NCBI GenBank assembly: GCA_945957385.1 | Contig: CAMFKP010000029.1 | Coordinates: 1-47,040, forward strand | Direction: 5' to 3' | Origin: an uncultured Aeromonadaceae bacterium | GTDB taxonomy: Bacteria > Pseudomonadota > Gammaproteobacteria > Enterobacterales > Aeromonadaceae | DNA: 47,040 bases | Part shown: one piece after another, positions 9,224 to 16,793 of the stretch | Position numbering within the stretch: the first letter of the stretch is position 1 | Layout of the letters: each line of letters begins with the position of its first letter | The notes under the pieces: generated by a model | Databases searched by the model: none | The model's input: the letters and a program-made list of their open reading frames with translations, nothing else | Told to the model about the DNA's origin: nothing | Program-made: the position numbers and the translations under genes

Positions 9224-9251
9224 ATCATACCATAACAGAACCGGCCGCCAA
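9224..9251 (-). promoter_or_regulatory. Sigma-70 promoter of recG
   Basis: Read on the - strand, TTGGCG (9251-9246), a 16-base spacer and TATGAT (9229-9224). The -10 matches 5/6. The predicted start lies about 20 bases upstream of the recG ATG. The -35 hexamer is inside the hairpin of the pssA terminator. Confidence 0.55.
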
Positions 9252-9262
9252 ACGGCAGCCGG
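9233..9262 (-). terminator. Terminator-like hairpin after pssA
   Basis: In the - strand transcript CCGGCTGCC pairs with GGCGGCCGG (9262-9254 with 9249-9241; one G-U pair) around a 4-base loop. It is followed by TTCTGTTA and begins 18 bases after the pssA stop. The tail is only moderately U-rich. Confidence 0.6.
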
Positions 9263-9280
9263 TCTGTCGCACTCGACAGG

Positions 9281-10630
9281 TCAGATAAGCTGTTTCAGCA
9301 GCAGATGGGCCTTGAACCGTTGCAGGCGTAATAACAGGCGCCGCACTTCGTCCGGATAGTCGGATATCTGTTCGAGCTGGCTAAAGTGCTGTAAGCGTTG
9401 GCAGTGGGTCAGAATGTTTTCCCGTTCGCTGGCGAAGCGGCTTTGCAGCAGGCGTTGCTCATCGCGGATCAGCAGGCCGTTTTCCAGATCCAGCGCCCAG
9501 GCGCGCGGGTTCAGGTTGCTGCCGGTGATCATGGCTAACGTGTCATCCACGAAGATGCCTTTGAGGTGATACGAGTTTTGCTCGTGCTTCCATAGCATCA
9601 GATTCAATTGGCCACTGTCGATATAACGCTGGTACTTCTGCGCGAAACGACGCAGGTTGACCTCATACAGATAGGGCAGGCCACCGACCGTGTTGAACGG
9701 TTCCCCTGGCGGAATGAAGAAATCGTTGGCGGTTTTATCACCGATGACCAGCGTCAGGCGGACGCCGCGGCGTAACAGTTTGGCCAGATCGCGGGCAACG
9801 TCCTTGGGCGGATTGAAATAGGGTGTGCAGATGAAGACGTCTCGCTCGGCTCCCCGCAGCAGGTTGCGAATCGCGCGGTTGAGGCGGTTGCGGCGCTTGC
9901 CGAGACCGACCAGTGGGGTCACGCCAATCTCACCGTCACCCGGCTGCTGATTGGGCACCTCGTAGCTGGCTTGCTCGAGTGAGACTTTCAGACGTCGCAG
10001 CGCCGGTCTGAGCGCTTTGATCGTCGGCACGGGGGCCTGATCCAGCCGTTGCACTGCGTCGGCGCGGCCAAAATAGCGGACGATGAACTGTGCCCAGCTG
10101 CGGGCCAGCTCGGCATCTTCCAGCTCATGGTAGCGGTCGAAACGGTAACGCCCCTGCTGGTGCAGGTAGATATTGTTCAGGCTGGCGCCGGAATAGAGCA
10201 GGGTATCGTCAAATAAAAAGCCTTTGAGGTGCAACACGCCGAGCCATTCGCGACGTTTTACCGGGACACCATAGATCTGCACGGCATCAGGCTGCTCGGC
10301 GGCCAGGGCCTGATACAACAGGTGGTTTCCGGACTGTTTACCCTTGCCGATCAATCCGCGCTGGGCGCGGTGGAAATCGACGAAGACTTTGATATCCAGT
10401 TCTGGGCGTGCCGCCTTGGCGGCGTACAAAGCATGCAGGATCTCGCGTCCTGCCTCATCGTCCTGCAGGTACAGGGCGACCAGATAGATGCGCCGCTGAG
10501 CGGTCGCGATCAATTGCAGAATGCGCTGTTTGAACTCGGCGGCCGAATGCAGAATGCGCAGCCGATCGGCTGCGATGGCCAGTTGGGGCATTTTCTCGAG
10601 TTGGTATCGATAGTGTGCCGGAGTAAACAT
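9281..10630 (-). CDS. pssA: CDP-diacylglycerol--serine O-phosphatidyltransferase (phosphatidylserine synthase)
   Basis: Transfers phosphatidyl from CDP-diacylglycerol to L-serine, the first committed step to phosphatidylethanolamine. It is a phospholipase-D-superfamily enzyme (proteobacterial type), associated with the membrane or ribosomes rather than integral. Two HKD motifs are visible: HLKGFLFDDTLLYSGASLNN near residue 130 and HLKGIFVDDTLAMITGSNLN near residue 350. The conserved LVIGDKTANDFFIP and GGLPYLYEVNLRRF are also present. The start is taken at the ATG ending at 10630 (449 residues; E. coli 451); a TTG two codons upstream is less likely. The C terminus is basic, as in the family. 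Confidence 0.95.
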   Translation of the reverse strand: MFTPAHYRYQLEKMPQLAIAADRLRILHSAAEFKQRILQLIATAQRRIYLVALYLQDDEAGREILHALYAAKAARPELDIKVFVDFHRAQRGLIGKGKQSGNHLLYQALAAEQPDAVQIYGVPVKRREWLGVLHLKGFLFDDTLLYSGASLNNIYLHQQGRYRFDRYHELEDAELARSWAQFIVRYFGRADAVQRLDQAPVPTIKALRPALRRLKVSLEQASYEVPNQQPGDGEIGVTPLVGLGKRRNRLNRAIRNLLRGAERDVFICTPYFNPPKDVARDLAKLLRRGVRLTLVIGDKTANDFFIPPGEPFNTVGGLPYLYEVNLRRFAQKYQRYIDSGQLNLMLWKHEQNSYHLKGIFVDDTLAMITGSNLNPRAWALDLENGLLIRDEQRLLQSRFASERENILTHCQRLQHFSQLEQISDYPDEVRRLLLRLQRFKAHLLLKQLI

Positions 10631-10690
10631 ACCCAATCTCTCACGTAAGACGCCATGTGGCGCAGCATGACCGGTAACGTCGGACCGGGC

Positions 10691-10718
10691 ATTCTACCAA
10701 TTTGCTGGCGGAGTGCCA
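10691..10718 (-). promoter_or_regulatory. Possible pssA promoter
   Basis: Read on the - strand, TGGCAC, a 16-base spacer and TAGAAT. The -10 is good (5/6), the -35 poor. It lies about 60 bases upstream of the pssA ATG. The leader contains the short palindrome CGCCATGTGGCG (10650-10661). Confidence 0.3.
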
Positions 10719-10760
10719 CTTTTGTGCCGTCGGGCGGTCGAGTTTGCGGCATAGGGTGAC

Positions 10761-10788
10761 AAAAAACGGGCCGCTGAATTGCGGCCCG
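10761..10788 (-). terminator. Rho-independent terminator of the aminopeptidase P gene
   Basis: On the - strand CGGGCCGC pairs with GCGGCCCG (10788-10781 and 10774-10767) around a 6-base loop, followed by six Ts (10766-10761). It begins 30 bases after the stop codon of the gene ending at 10818. Confidence 0.9.
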
Positions 10789-10817
10789 CTTCACTCATCT
10801 GTCATCGCCGGTTCGGG

Positions 10818-12614
10818 TTAGATCGGCGCTGTGGCCTGCAGCAACCAACCGATCTCATGGTCGCTGAGGTGGGCTTTGACCGCCTCGCGTACTTCGGCGT
10901 GGTAGCTGTTGATCCAGACGATTTCGTCTTCGGACAACAGCGCGCGGTCGATCAGGCGCACATCAAACGGCACCAGCGTCAGGCGGCGGAAACGGTACAT
11001 CGGGATCTCGCTGGGCTCTTCGCTCGGTTCGACGACGACCAGATTCTCGCAGCGGATACCAAACGCGCCTTCACGGTAGTAGCCAGGTTCGTTGGAGATG
11101 ACCATGCCGGGCTCCAGCGGTACTAATGACCCCTTGCTGGCAATGCGTTGCGGCCCTTCGTGGACACTGAGGAAGTGACCGACACCATGGCCGGTGCCAT
11201 GGTCGAAGTTGTAGCCGGCTTGCCACAGTGGCAGGCGCGCCAACACATCGAGCTGGATACCGGAAGTGCCCTTCGGGAAGCGCACGCGATCGATGGCGAT
11301 GTGCCCTTTCAGGACGCGGGTAAACTGGCGTTTGACCTCATCATCGACCTCACCGACCTTGACGGTACGGGTGATATCTGTGGTGCCCTCCAGGTACTGG
11401 CCACCGGAATCGATCAGGTAGATCCCATCCTGGCCAAAGGTCCGCGGTGTGCCGTTGGTATGGTGATAGTGACACATGGCGGCATTCGGCCCGAGAGCCG
11501 AAATGGTATCGAAACTCGGCTCGACGAAGTGTTCCTGTTCTTCGCGGAAGCGTAACAACTGGTCGGCGAGGGTGCCTTCATCACCGTCACTGTGCTTCTC
11601 AACCTGACGATCCAGCCAGGCGAGGAAACGGCACATGGCGACGGCATCTTTTTGGTGGGCGAGGCGCATGCCTTCAAGCTCCACCGCATTCTTGCACGCC
11701 TTGGGTAAGGTGCAGGGATCCTGACCTTGCACCAGGGTGGCGCCACCGGATTTCAAGCGCAGCAGGGTCCAGGCGTTGCTGGTATCGCCGTCGACCAGGA
11801 TCTTCAGCTTGTCCTCGCCGATGCGATGCAAGACGTCGCCGAGTTTTTCCAGCGGGTAGACGGAGACATCGTTACCGACATGCTGACTGAACGCGTTGCA
11901 GTCAAGTTTGTCGGTATCGACAAAGAAGTCGACGCTGACGTTGCTATAGATGACGGCATAGCAGAGCACAACCGGGAAGCAGGGAATGTCGCGGCCACGG
12001 ATATTCAACAACCAGTTGATGGACTCCGACTGGCTGAGCAGGGCGGCATCGAGCCCTTGCTGCCGCAGGCGGGCGGCAATGGCTTCGCGCTTGGCTTCGC
12101 TGCTTTGGCCGGTATAGGCGATGTCATACATCATCACCTCGGCCTTGCTCGGAGCCGGCCGATCCTGCCACAACAGGTCGATGGGGTTCTCTTCCAGGCA
12201 AACCAGCTCGATCTCTTTTTGTGCCAGCATGGCTTTGATCTTCTGGTAGGCGCTGTAACTGTGCAGACGGGGGTCGATGGCCACACGTTGATGGCGGTCC
12301 AGCTGTGCCGTCAGCCACTCCAGGTGTGGCTGGTCGATCAGGTGCAGGTACTGGAACAGCGATTCCGGAGCCTGTTGGCGTGCCTGCAGGGTGTAGCGTC
12401 CATCAATGAACAGCGCGGCCTGCGCGCTGAGCAACACGGCGACACCGGCAGAGCCGGTGAACCCGGTGGCCCAGGCCAGACGTTCGGCTTCCGCCGGCAG
12501 GTATTCGCCCAGATGATCGTCGTCATGGGGGATGATCAATGCGTCCAGATTCTGCTCGGCCATCCAGGCGCGCAGGGACTGGATTCGGTGCGCAATGAGT
12601 TCGTGGTTCGTCAT
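10818..12614 (-). CDS. Aminopeptidase P family metallopeptidase (M24B, long cytosolic type)
   Basis: Removes an N-terminal residue preceding proline from peptides. The 598-residue length fits the three-domain cytosolic form (XPNPEP1-like) rather than the ~440-residue E. coli PepP. Two creatinase-type N-terminal domains are followed by the catalytic pita-bread domain. The metal ligands are all present: two Asp in DSGGQYLEGTTDITRTV, His in HGTGHGVGHFLSVHEG, Glu in ISNEPGYY and Glu in RCENLVVV. An extra C-terminal segment (FRRLTLVPFD and on) is typical of this long form. The ATG at 12614 has a poor Shine-Dalgarno. It is monocistronic, with a terminator downstream. Confidence 0.93.
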   Translation of the reverse strand: MTNHELIAHRIQSLRAWMAEQNLDALIIPHDDDHLGEYLPAEAERLAWATGFTGSAGVAVLLSAQAALFIDGRYTLQARQQAPESLFQYLHLIDQPHLEWLTAQLDRHQRVAIDPRLHSYSAYQKIKAMLAQKEIELVCLEENPIDLLWQDRPAPSKAEVMMYDIAYTGQSSEAKREAIAARLRQQGLDAALLSQSESINWLLNIRGRDIPCFPVVLCYAVIYSNVSVDFFVDTDKLDCNAFSQHVGNDVSVYPLEKLGDVLHRIGEDKLKILVDGDTSNAWTLLRLKSGGATLVQGQDPCTLPKACKNAVELEGMRLAHQKDAVAMCRFLAWLDRQVEKHSDGDEGTLADQLLRFREEQEHFVEPSFDTISALGPNAAMCHYHHTNGTPRTFGQDGIYLIDSGGQYLEGTTDITRTVKVGEVDDEVKRQFTRVLKGHIAIDRVRFPKGTSGIQLDVLARLPLWQAGYNFDHGTGHGVGHFLSVHEGPQRIASKGSLVPLEPGMVISNEPGYYREGAFGIRCENLVVVEPSEEPSEIPMYRFRRLTLVPFDVRLIDRALLSEDEIVWINSYHAEVREAVKAHLSDHEIGWLLQATAPI

Positions 12615-13032
12615 AAAAGAGACCCGGTTATTGCTGATTAATTACTCTGCTCAGAGTGGCAGGAGGGCGAGAATAACACAAAGCGAATGACAGAGTCGTC
12701 ATCGACGCCAGGGGGGACGGATAAAAAAGTGCGCCGCGGGGGATATTAAAGACTCATCGGAATCTTTATTTGTTATATAAAACGTGAGGGGCTGGGAATA
12801 AATTATATTCGCAGGCTGAGGTTTGGTCTGGAATAGTGCTCATATCTGAGTTTATTTATTTGTTTTATGCTACTTAAGAATATAAAAATAATATTTGCGC
12901 TGCGTTTTGTTTTTTTAACTTGTTGATTTTTATGAATTAAGCTTCGATGCTGGCTTTGCGAATATATGGCTTCATTATGTGGAAATAATTTCTGGATAGC
13001 TCGGTAAATAAAGGGTTAATCGAATTGATTCA
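12615..13032. other. AT-rich intergenic region without a gene
   Basis: This 418-base gap lies between two - strand genes, the start of the aminopeptidase P gene and the end of the EamA gene. From about 12735 to 13025 it is strikingly AT-rich against GC-rich neighbours, with runs such as TTATTTATTTGTTTTATG and ATATAAAAATAATATT. No reading frame of note, no good terminator and no clear RNA gene was found. It probably includes the aminopeptidase P promoter near 12650-12700 and may be an H-NS-type silenced or remnant segment. Confidence 0.6.
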
Positions 13033-13923
13033 CTATTTCCTGGCGCGAATTTGCTGCAGCAGCAGGGCGGAAATAATCAGCAGCAGGCCGATCGGTGTCG
13101 CGGCGGCAATCGGCTCGCCGACCAACCAGCGCAGCAACAGCAATGACAGAAATGGCGAGAGAAACACCAGATTGCTGATGCGGGCGGCATGCAGTGTCAG
13201 ACGCAGTGCGTGTAACCAGCAGACGAAGGCAATGCCCATCTCGAACAGGCCGACATAGATGGCCCCGGCCCAACCTTGCCAGGCCAGCAGTCGAAAATCG
13301 GCCAACAGCGCGCAGGCGGCGGCGATCAGCGGCAAACTGCAGACAAAGGTCAGGAACAGGCTGAGCACGGGATCGTCCTGTTGGCGGGCATTCAGCAGCC
13401 AGTAGCCGGCCCAGATCAGCGTCGAGGCCAGCGCCAGCAGCACGCCGAGCGGGGAGTCGAACTGTAACGACAACAGCTGGCCGCGCGTGGCAATCGTCAA
13501 CGCGCCAAGGTAGGCCAGGACGATGGCGAGCAGATCCCGCCGCCGCAGACGCTGGCCGAGAAACGGCACCGCCAGCAACGACAGGGCAATGGCCCAGGTG
13601 TAGTTGATCGCCTGAGCCTGTTGCGCCGGTAGCCGCGCATAGGCTTCGAACAGTAACAGGTAGTAGAGCGCCGGATTCATGCTGCCGAGCAACACAAAGT
13701 GCCCGGGGCGGGTGCGCAGGCTATGCCAGGCGGCAACCAGCTGCCCACGCCAGGCCAGCAGGCCCCCGAGCAGGAGGACTGAGGTACTGGCGGCGACCAG
13801 CAGCAGCTGGGCGGGGGCAAAATAGCGTAACGAGAGCTTGAACGCAGTGGCGACCGTGGACCAGAGCAGCACCGTCAGCAGGGCATAGCCCCAAGCCTGG
13901 CGTTCGTTGTGGCGGTGGCTCAT
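13033..13923 (-). CDS. EamA-family DMT-superfamily transporter
   Basis: A 296-residue inner-membrane protein with about ten hydrophobic helices arranged as two EamA repeats, as usual for drug/metabolite exporters of the RhaT/RarD type. Visible landmarks include LLTVLLWSTVATAFKLSL at the first helix, QAINYTWAIALSLLAVPFLGQRL at the end of repeat one, LASTLIWAGYWLLNAR opening repeat two, and ISNLVFLSPFLSLLLLRWLVGEPI near the end. The ATG overlaps the stop of the upstream gene (ATGA), so translation is probably coupled. The substrate cannot be inferred; members export amino acids, metabolites or drugs. Confidence 0.88.
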   Translation of the reverse strand: MSHRHNERQAWGYALLTVLLWSTVATAFKLSLRYFAPAQLLLVAASTSVLLLGGLLAWRGQLVAAWHSLRTRPGHFVLLGSMNPALYYLLLFEAYARLPAQQAQAINYTWAIALSLLAVPFLGQRLRRRDLLAIVLAYLGALTIATRGQLLSLQFDSPLGVLLALASTLIWAGYWLLNARQQDDPVLSLFLTFVCSLPLIAAACALLADFRLLAWQGWAGAIYVGLFEMGIAFVCWLHALRLTLHAARISNLVFLSPFLSLLLLRWLVGEPIAAATPIGLLLIISALLLQQIRARK

Positions 13924-14561
13924 TCGACAGGCGTTACCCGGTAGTAACGGCCGCTGGCATCCATGTAGAGCCCGTCACTGCTCTCGGTCAGGATCAGTCG
14001 GGGCGTCACTTGTTGAGTCCGGCGGTGCAGAATGACCAGCAACAGCGTGAAGAAGCCGACCAGGATCGCCATGACCGAGATGGTGCGCAGCAGCCAGCTG
14101 CTATAGAAACTGCCGATGACGCCGGCGCTGAGCAGGGCGCCCAGCAGCAGGCTGCTGGCCCGGGTCAGCGGCACCAGATAGCGCTGCTGCCAGCCTTCCA
14201 GCCGGATCAGTGACGGCAGCAGACAATGGGTATAGACCAGGGTCCAGATGATGGAGACGCTGGTAATTTGCCAATAATAACTGCTGTAGATATTTACCCA
14301 GACCAGCACCAGCAACATCAGACCGCTGACCAGGCCAAACACCACGCCGCCCCAGGCCATCCACGGGTGGGGTACCTCGTGGCGGCAGGTCAGACAGGTG
14401 ACCGCGTTAAGCCCAACGGCAAAGCCAATCAGCGCCGTCAACAGCGCCCGAACTTCGGCCCAGCCGAGTTCGCCGGTGATCAGCACATAGATGGCCAGTG
14501 CGGCGACCAGCGTCAGCAACGCAATCAGACCAGAGGTGAAGTAACGACGGATTTGCAGCAT
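13920..14561 (-). CDS. Integral membrane protein of unknown function
   Basis: A 213-residue protein with six or seven predicted transmembrane helices, not recognised as a known family. The ATG at 14561 (MLQIRRYFTSGLIALL) has GAGG five bases upstream and is preferred over an in-frame start 29 codons earlier, which would run through the hairpin behind the kinase gene. The segment LNAVTCLTCRHEVPHPWMAW carries a C-x2-C-x-H arrangement in a loop after helix two, a possible metal or redox site. The C terminus is a hydrophilic tail with ESSDGLYMDASGRYYRVTPVE. It overlaps the EamA gene by four bases, implying joint expression. Confidence 0.75.
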   Translation of the reverse strand: MLQIRRYFTSGLIALLTLVAALAIYVLITGELGWAEVRALLTALIGFAVGLNAVTCLTCRHEVPHPWMAWGGVVFGLVSGLMLLVLVWVNIYSSYYWQITSVSIIWTLVYTHCLLPSLIRLEGWQQRYLVPLTRASSLLLGALLSAGVIGSFYSSWLLRTISVMAILVGFFTLLLVILHRRTQQVTPRLILTESSDGLYMDASGRYYRVTPVE

Positions 14562-14590
14562 GGCAACCTCATGACGGCAGTCAGGCAATA

Positions 14591-14618
14591 AAATGACAAG
14601 GGCCCGGAAACGGGCCCT
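14591..14618 (-). terminator. Terminator-like hairpin after the histidine kinase gene
   Basis: On the - strand AGGGCCCG pairs perfectly with CGGGCCCT (14618-14611 and 14606-14599) around loop TTTC, then TTGTCATTTTA. The tail is mixed, so it may be an attenuating rather than absolute terminator before the membrane-protein gene. Confidence 0.6.
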
Positions 14619-14644
14619 CATGATACGCCAGATGGCGTCGCGGA

Positions 14645-16627
14645 TCATGCTTGCTGGCTGTCCGGTTCGGTTTCCAGTGGCAAACGAATCTGGAAGTGCG
14701 CCCCTTTGCCTGGTTCGCTGTCACAACTGATGCGTCCTTTCATCAACTGTGCCACCAGGTTGTAGACGATATGGGTTCCAAGACCGCTGCCGCCCTGGCC
14801 GCGTTTCGAGGTGACGAACGGGTCAAAGATGCGCGGCAGAATCACAGGATCGATGCCGCGGCCATTATCGGTGTAGTCGATCACCAACTCGTTACCCTGG
14901 GTCACGATGCTGATCTCGATCTTTTTCGGCAGATCCCAATCTTCAAAGCCATGCCGAATCGAGTTCAGGATCAGATTGGAGTAAATCTGGGCAAAGGAGC
15001 CGGGATAGGAGTAGATCGCCAGCTGCGGATCGCAATGCACTTCGACCTCGGTCTGGCTTTTCTTCAGTTTATGGCCCAGCGATACCACCACCTGATGCAG
15101 GTTTTCGGCGACATTGAACTTGTAATGCGCCTGTGAGGACTGGTCGACCGCCACCTGTTTGAAGCTGGAGATCAGATCCGAGGCGCGGCGCAGGTTGTTT
15201 TGCAGCAGCAGCGCCGACTCATCCAGCGTATGAATCAGATCGGTCAGGTAGGTACGTGACAGCTGTTTCTCGTCAATCTTGGTCTTGAAGTCGCGGATCC
15301 GTTCCTGCAGGAACGATGCGGCGGTGACACTGATGCCGACCGGGGTATTGATTTCGTGCGCGACCCCGGCGACCAGGGAACCCAGCGAGGCCATTTTTTC
15401 GGACTCAACCAGGTTCTGCTGCGCCATCTTCAGGTTGTCATACGCCTTGGCCAGCTGCTCATTGCTCTCCTTGAGGCTGCGGGTGCGCCGTTCAACCTTG
15501 GCTTCGAGCTCTTCGTTGAGGCGAATGATCTCGCGCTCAACGCGTTTGAGCGGCGTGATGTCATACCCAAAAGCGATGCGGTATTTCAGATCGGCGCCTT
15601 CATAAAACGGCACAAAGCTCCACTGCAGGATCAGCTCTTCGCCTTGCTGATCCTGGGTCGTCACTTCGCGTTGCTCCAGCATATTGCCCTGCACCAGTTC
15701 GCTAGCCAGCTGTTCGCGCTCCTGGAGCGAGACAAAACGTTCGAGCCATGGCAGGCCGATCATTTCCTGTTGCACATAGCCGGTCAGCAGCACGGCGGCC
15801 GGGTTGACGGTGACGATACGCAGGTCGGTATCCAGACAGCAGATCACCAGATTCGACGAATTGATCAGGGTGGTGGAGAAATCGCGCTCCTGTTGCAGCT
15901 TTTCGGTCATCTGCTGGCGGGTCGCAAACTCCTCGGCGAGCGTAATGCGCATACGGTTGATGCTCGCCGCCAGCAGGTCGAGTTCGTCCGCCTCATTCGG
16001 CTTGCGGTGCTCCAGCAGCAGCTCGTCATCGAGGTGGCCGAGCGAGAAGTTTTCGGTATAGGTCGCGATGCGATTGAGGTGGCGAATCACCTTGTAGTAG
16101 ATGATCAGCAGGATACAAAACGAGACGACCAGCGTCTTGATGGTCTGGGAGACGAGGATGATGATCGATTTTTCCATCAGCCGGTGATAGATCATCTCCA
16201 GCGAGGAGGCGACAAACAGTTTGCCAACCTTCTCGCCTTGATAGACCAGATCAAACTCGCGCGAGATATCGTAACTCGGCAACTCCTTGCCCAGCGACTG
16301 CAGGCGCACCTCGTTATCGCCCATTGCCTCTTTGACCTCGACAAACTGCATCGACGGCAGATTCATGATGCCTTCGAGCTGCACCTGAATTTGCTCTTCG
16401 TCGAGGTTCCACAGGCTGGAGGCGATGGGTTGCAGAAACGACGCCTCAATCTGATTCAGGCTGCTTTCAACCATCCCGCGATCCTGGCGGTAATCCCAGA
16501 ACAGTTGCAGTGCGGTGATCAGCAGGGCCAGCAGCGTACTGCAGGCCAGAATGTAGGAGAGCAGCCGGTAGGAGAGACTGTGACGGATGTTCGCCTTGAA
16601 GACCTTATTCAACGCAATCGGAGACAT
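14645..16627 (-). CDS. PAS-domain sensor histidine kinase (orphan)
   Basis: A 660-residue membrane sensor. It has TM1 at about residues 20-42, a periplasmic domain of ~110 residues containing ASSLWNLDEEQIQVQLEGI, TM2 at about 154-178, a HAMP-like linker, a PAS domain at about 250-360, a coiled coil at about 360-412, then HisKA and HATPase. The phospho-accepting His is in GVAHEINTPVG (about H424). The ATP-binding boxes are NLILNSIRHG (N), DNGRGIDP (G1) and GGSGLGTHIV (G2). The ATG at 16627 has AGGA upstream; an in-frame start 23 codons earlier lacks one. No response regulator is adjacent, so its partner is elsewhere. The stimulus is unknown. It is divergent from prlC. Confidence 0.9.
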   Translation of the reverse strand: MSPIALNKVFKANIRHSLSYRLLSYILACSTLLALLITALQLFWDYRQDRGMVESSLNQIEASFLQPIASSLWNLDEEQIQVQLEGIMNLPSMQFVEVKEAMGDNEVRLQSLGKELPSYDISREFDLVYQGEKVGKLFVASSLEMIYHRLMEKSIIILVSQTIKTLVVSFCILLIIYYKVIRHLNRIATYTENFSLGHLDDELLLEHRKPNEADELDLLAASINRMRITLAEEFATRQQMTEKLQQERDFSTTLINSSNLVICCLDTDLRIVTVNPAAVLLTGYVQQEMIGLPWLERFVSLQEREQLASELVQGNMLEQREVTTQDQQGEELILQWSFVPFYEGADLKYRIAFGYDITPLKRVEREIIRLNEELEAKVERRTRSLKESNEQLAKAYDNLKMAQQNLVESEKMASLGSLVAGVAHEINTPVGISVTAASFLQERIRDFKTKIDEKQLSRTYLTDLIHTLDESALLLQNNLRRASDLISSFKQVAVDQSSQAHYKFNVAENLHQVVVSLGHKLKKSQTEVEVHCDPQLAIYSYPGSFAQIYSNLILNSIRHGFEDWDLPKKIEISIVTQGNELVIDYTDNGRGIDPVILPRIFDPFVTSKRGQGGSGLGTHIVYNLVAQLMKGRISCDSEPGKGAHFQIRLPLETEPDSQQA

Positions 16628-16706
16628 GGGATTCCTGTCGGTTGGCGAAAAAGACGGACTTACTGATGAGTTTATCCTCCCGGTGGGGAGCGACAAGCGT
16701 TTCGGG

Positions 16707-16734
16707 CTTGATAATTACCCTTCATGCCTACATC
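16707..16734 (+). promoter_or_regulatory. Possible sigma-32 (heat-shock) promoter of prlC
   Basis: CTTGATA (16707-16713), 13 bases, then CCTACATC (16727-16734) resembles the sigma-32 consensus CTTGAAA-N13-15-CCCCATNT. prlC is a heat-shock gene in E. coli, which is known for the family. The -10 match is imperfect; a sigma-70 reading of GATAAT is also possible. Confidence 0.35.
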
Positions 16735-16793
16735 TTAAGGCATTATCCGTATTTATCCGTGAGTTACCCCACGAGGTCGAGGAGTTGTTGCCA

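Noticed and set aside
15356..16666. 436-codon open frame opposite the histidine kinase gene
   Set aside because: Lies wholly within a kinase gene with all catalytic boxes intact; composition is that of a shadow frame.
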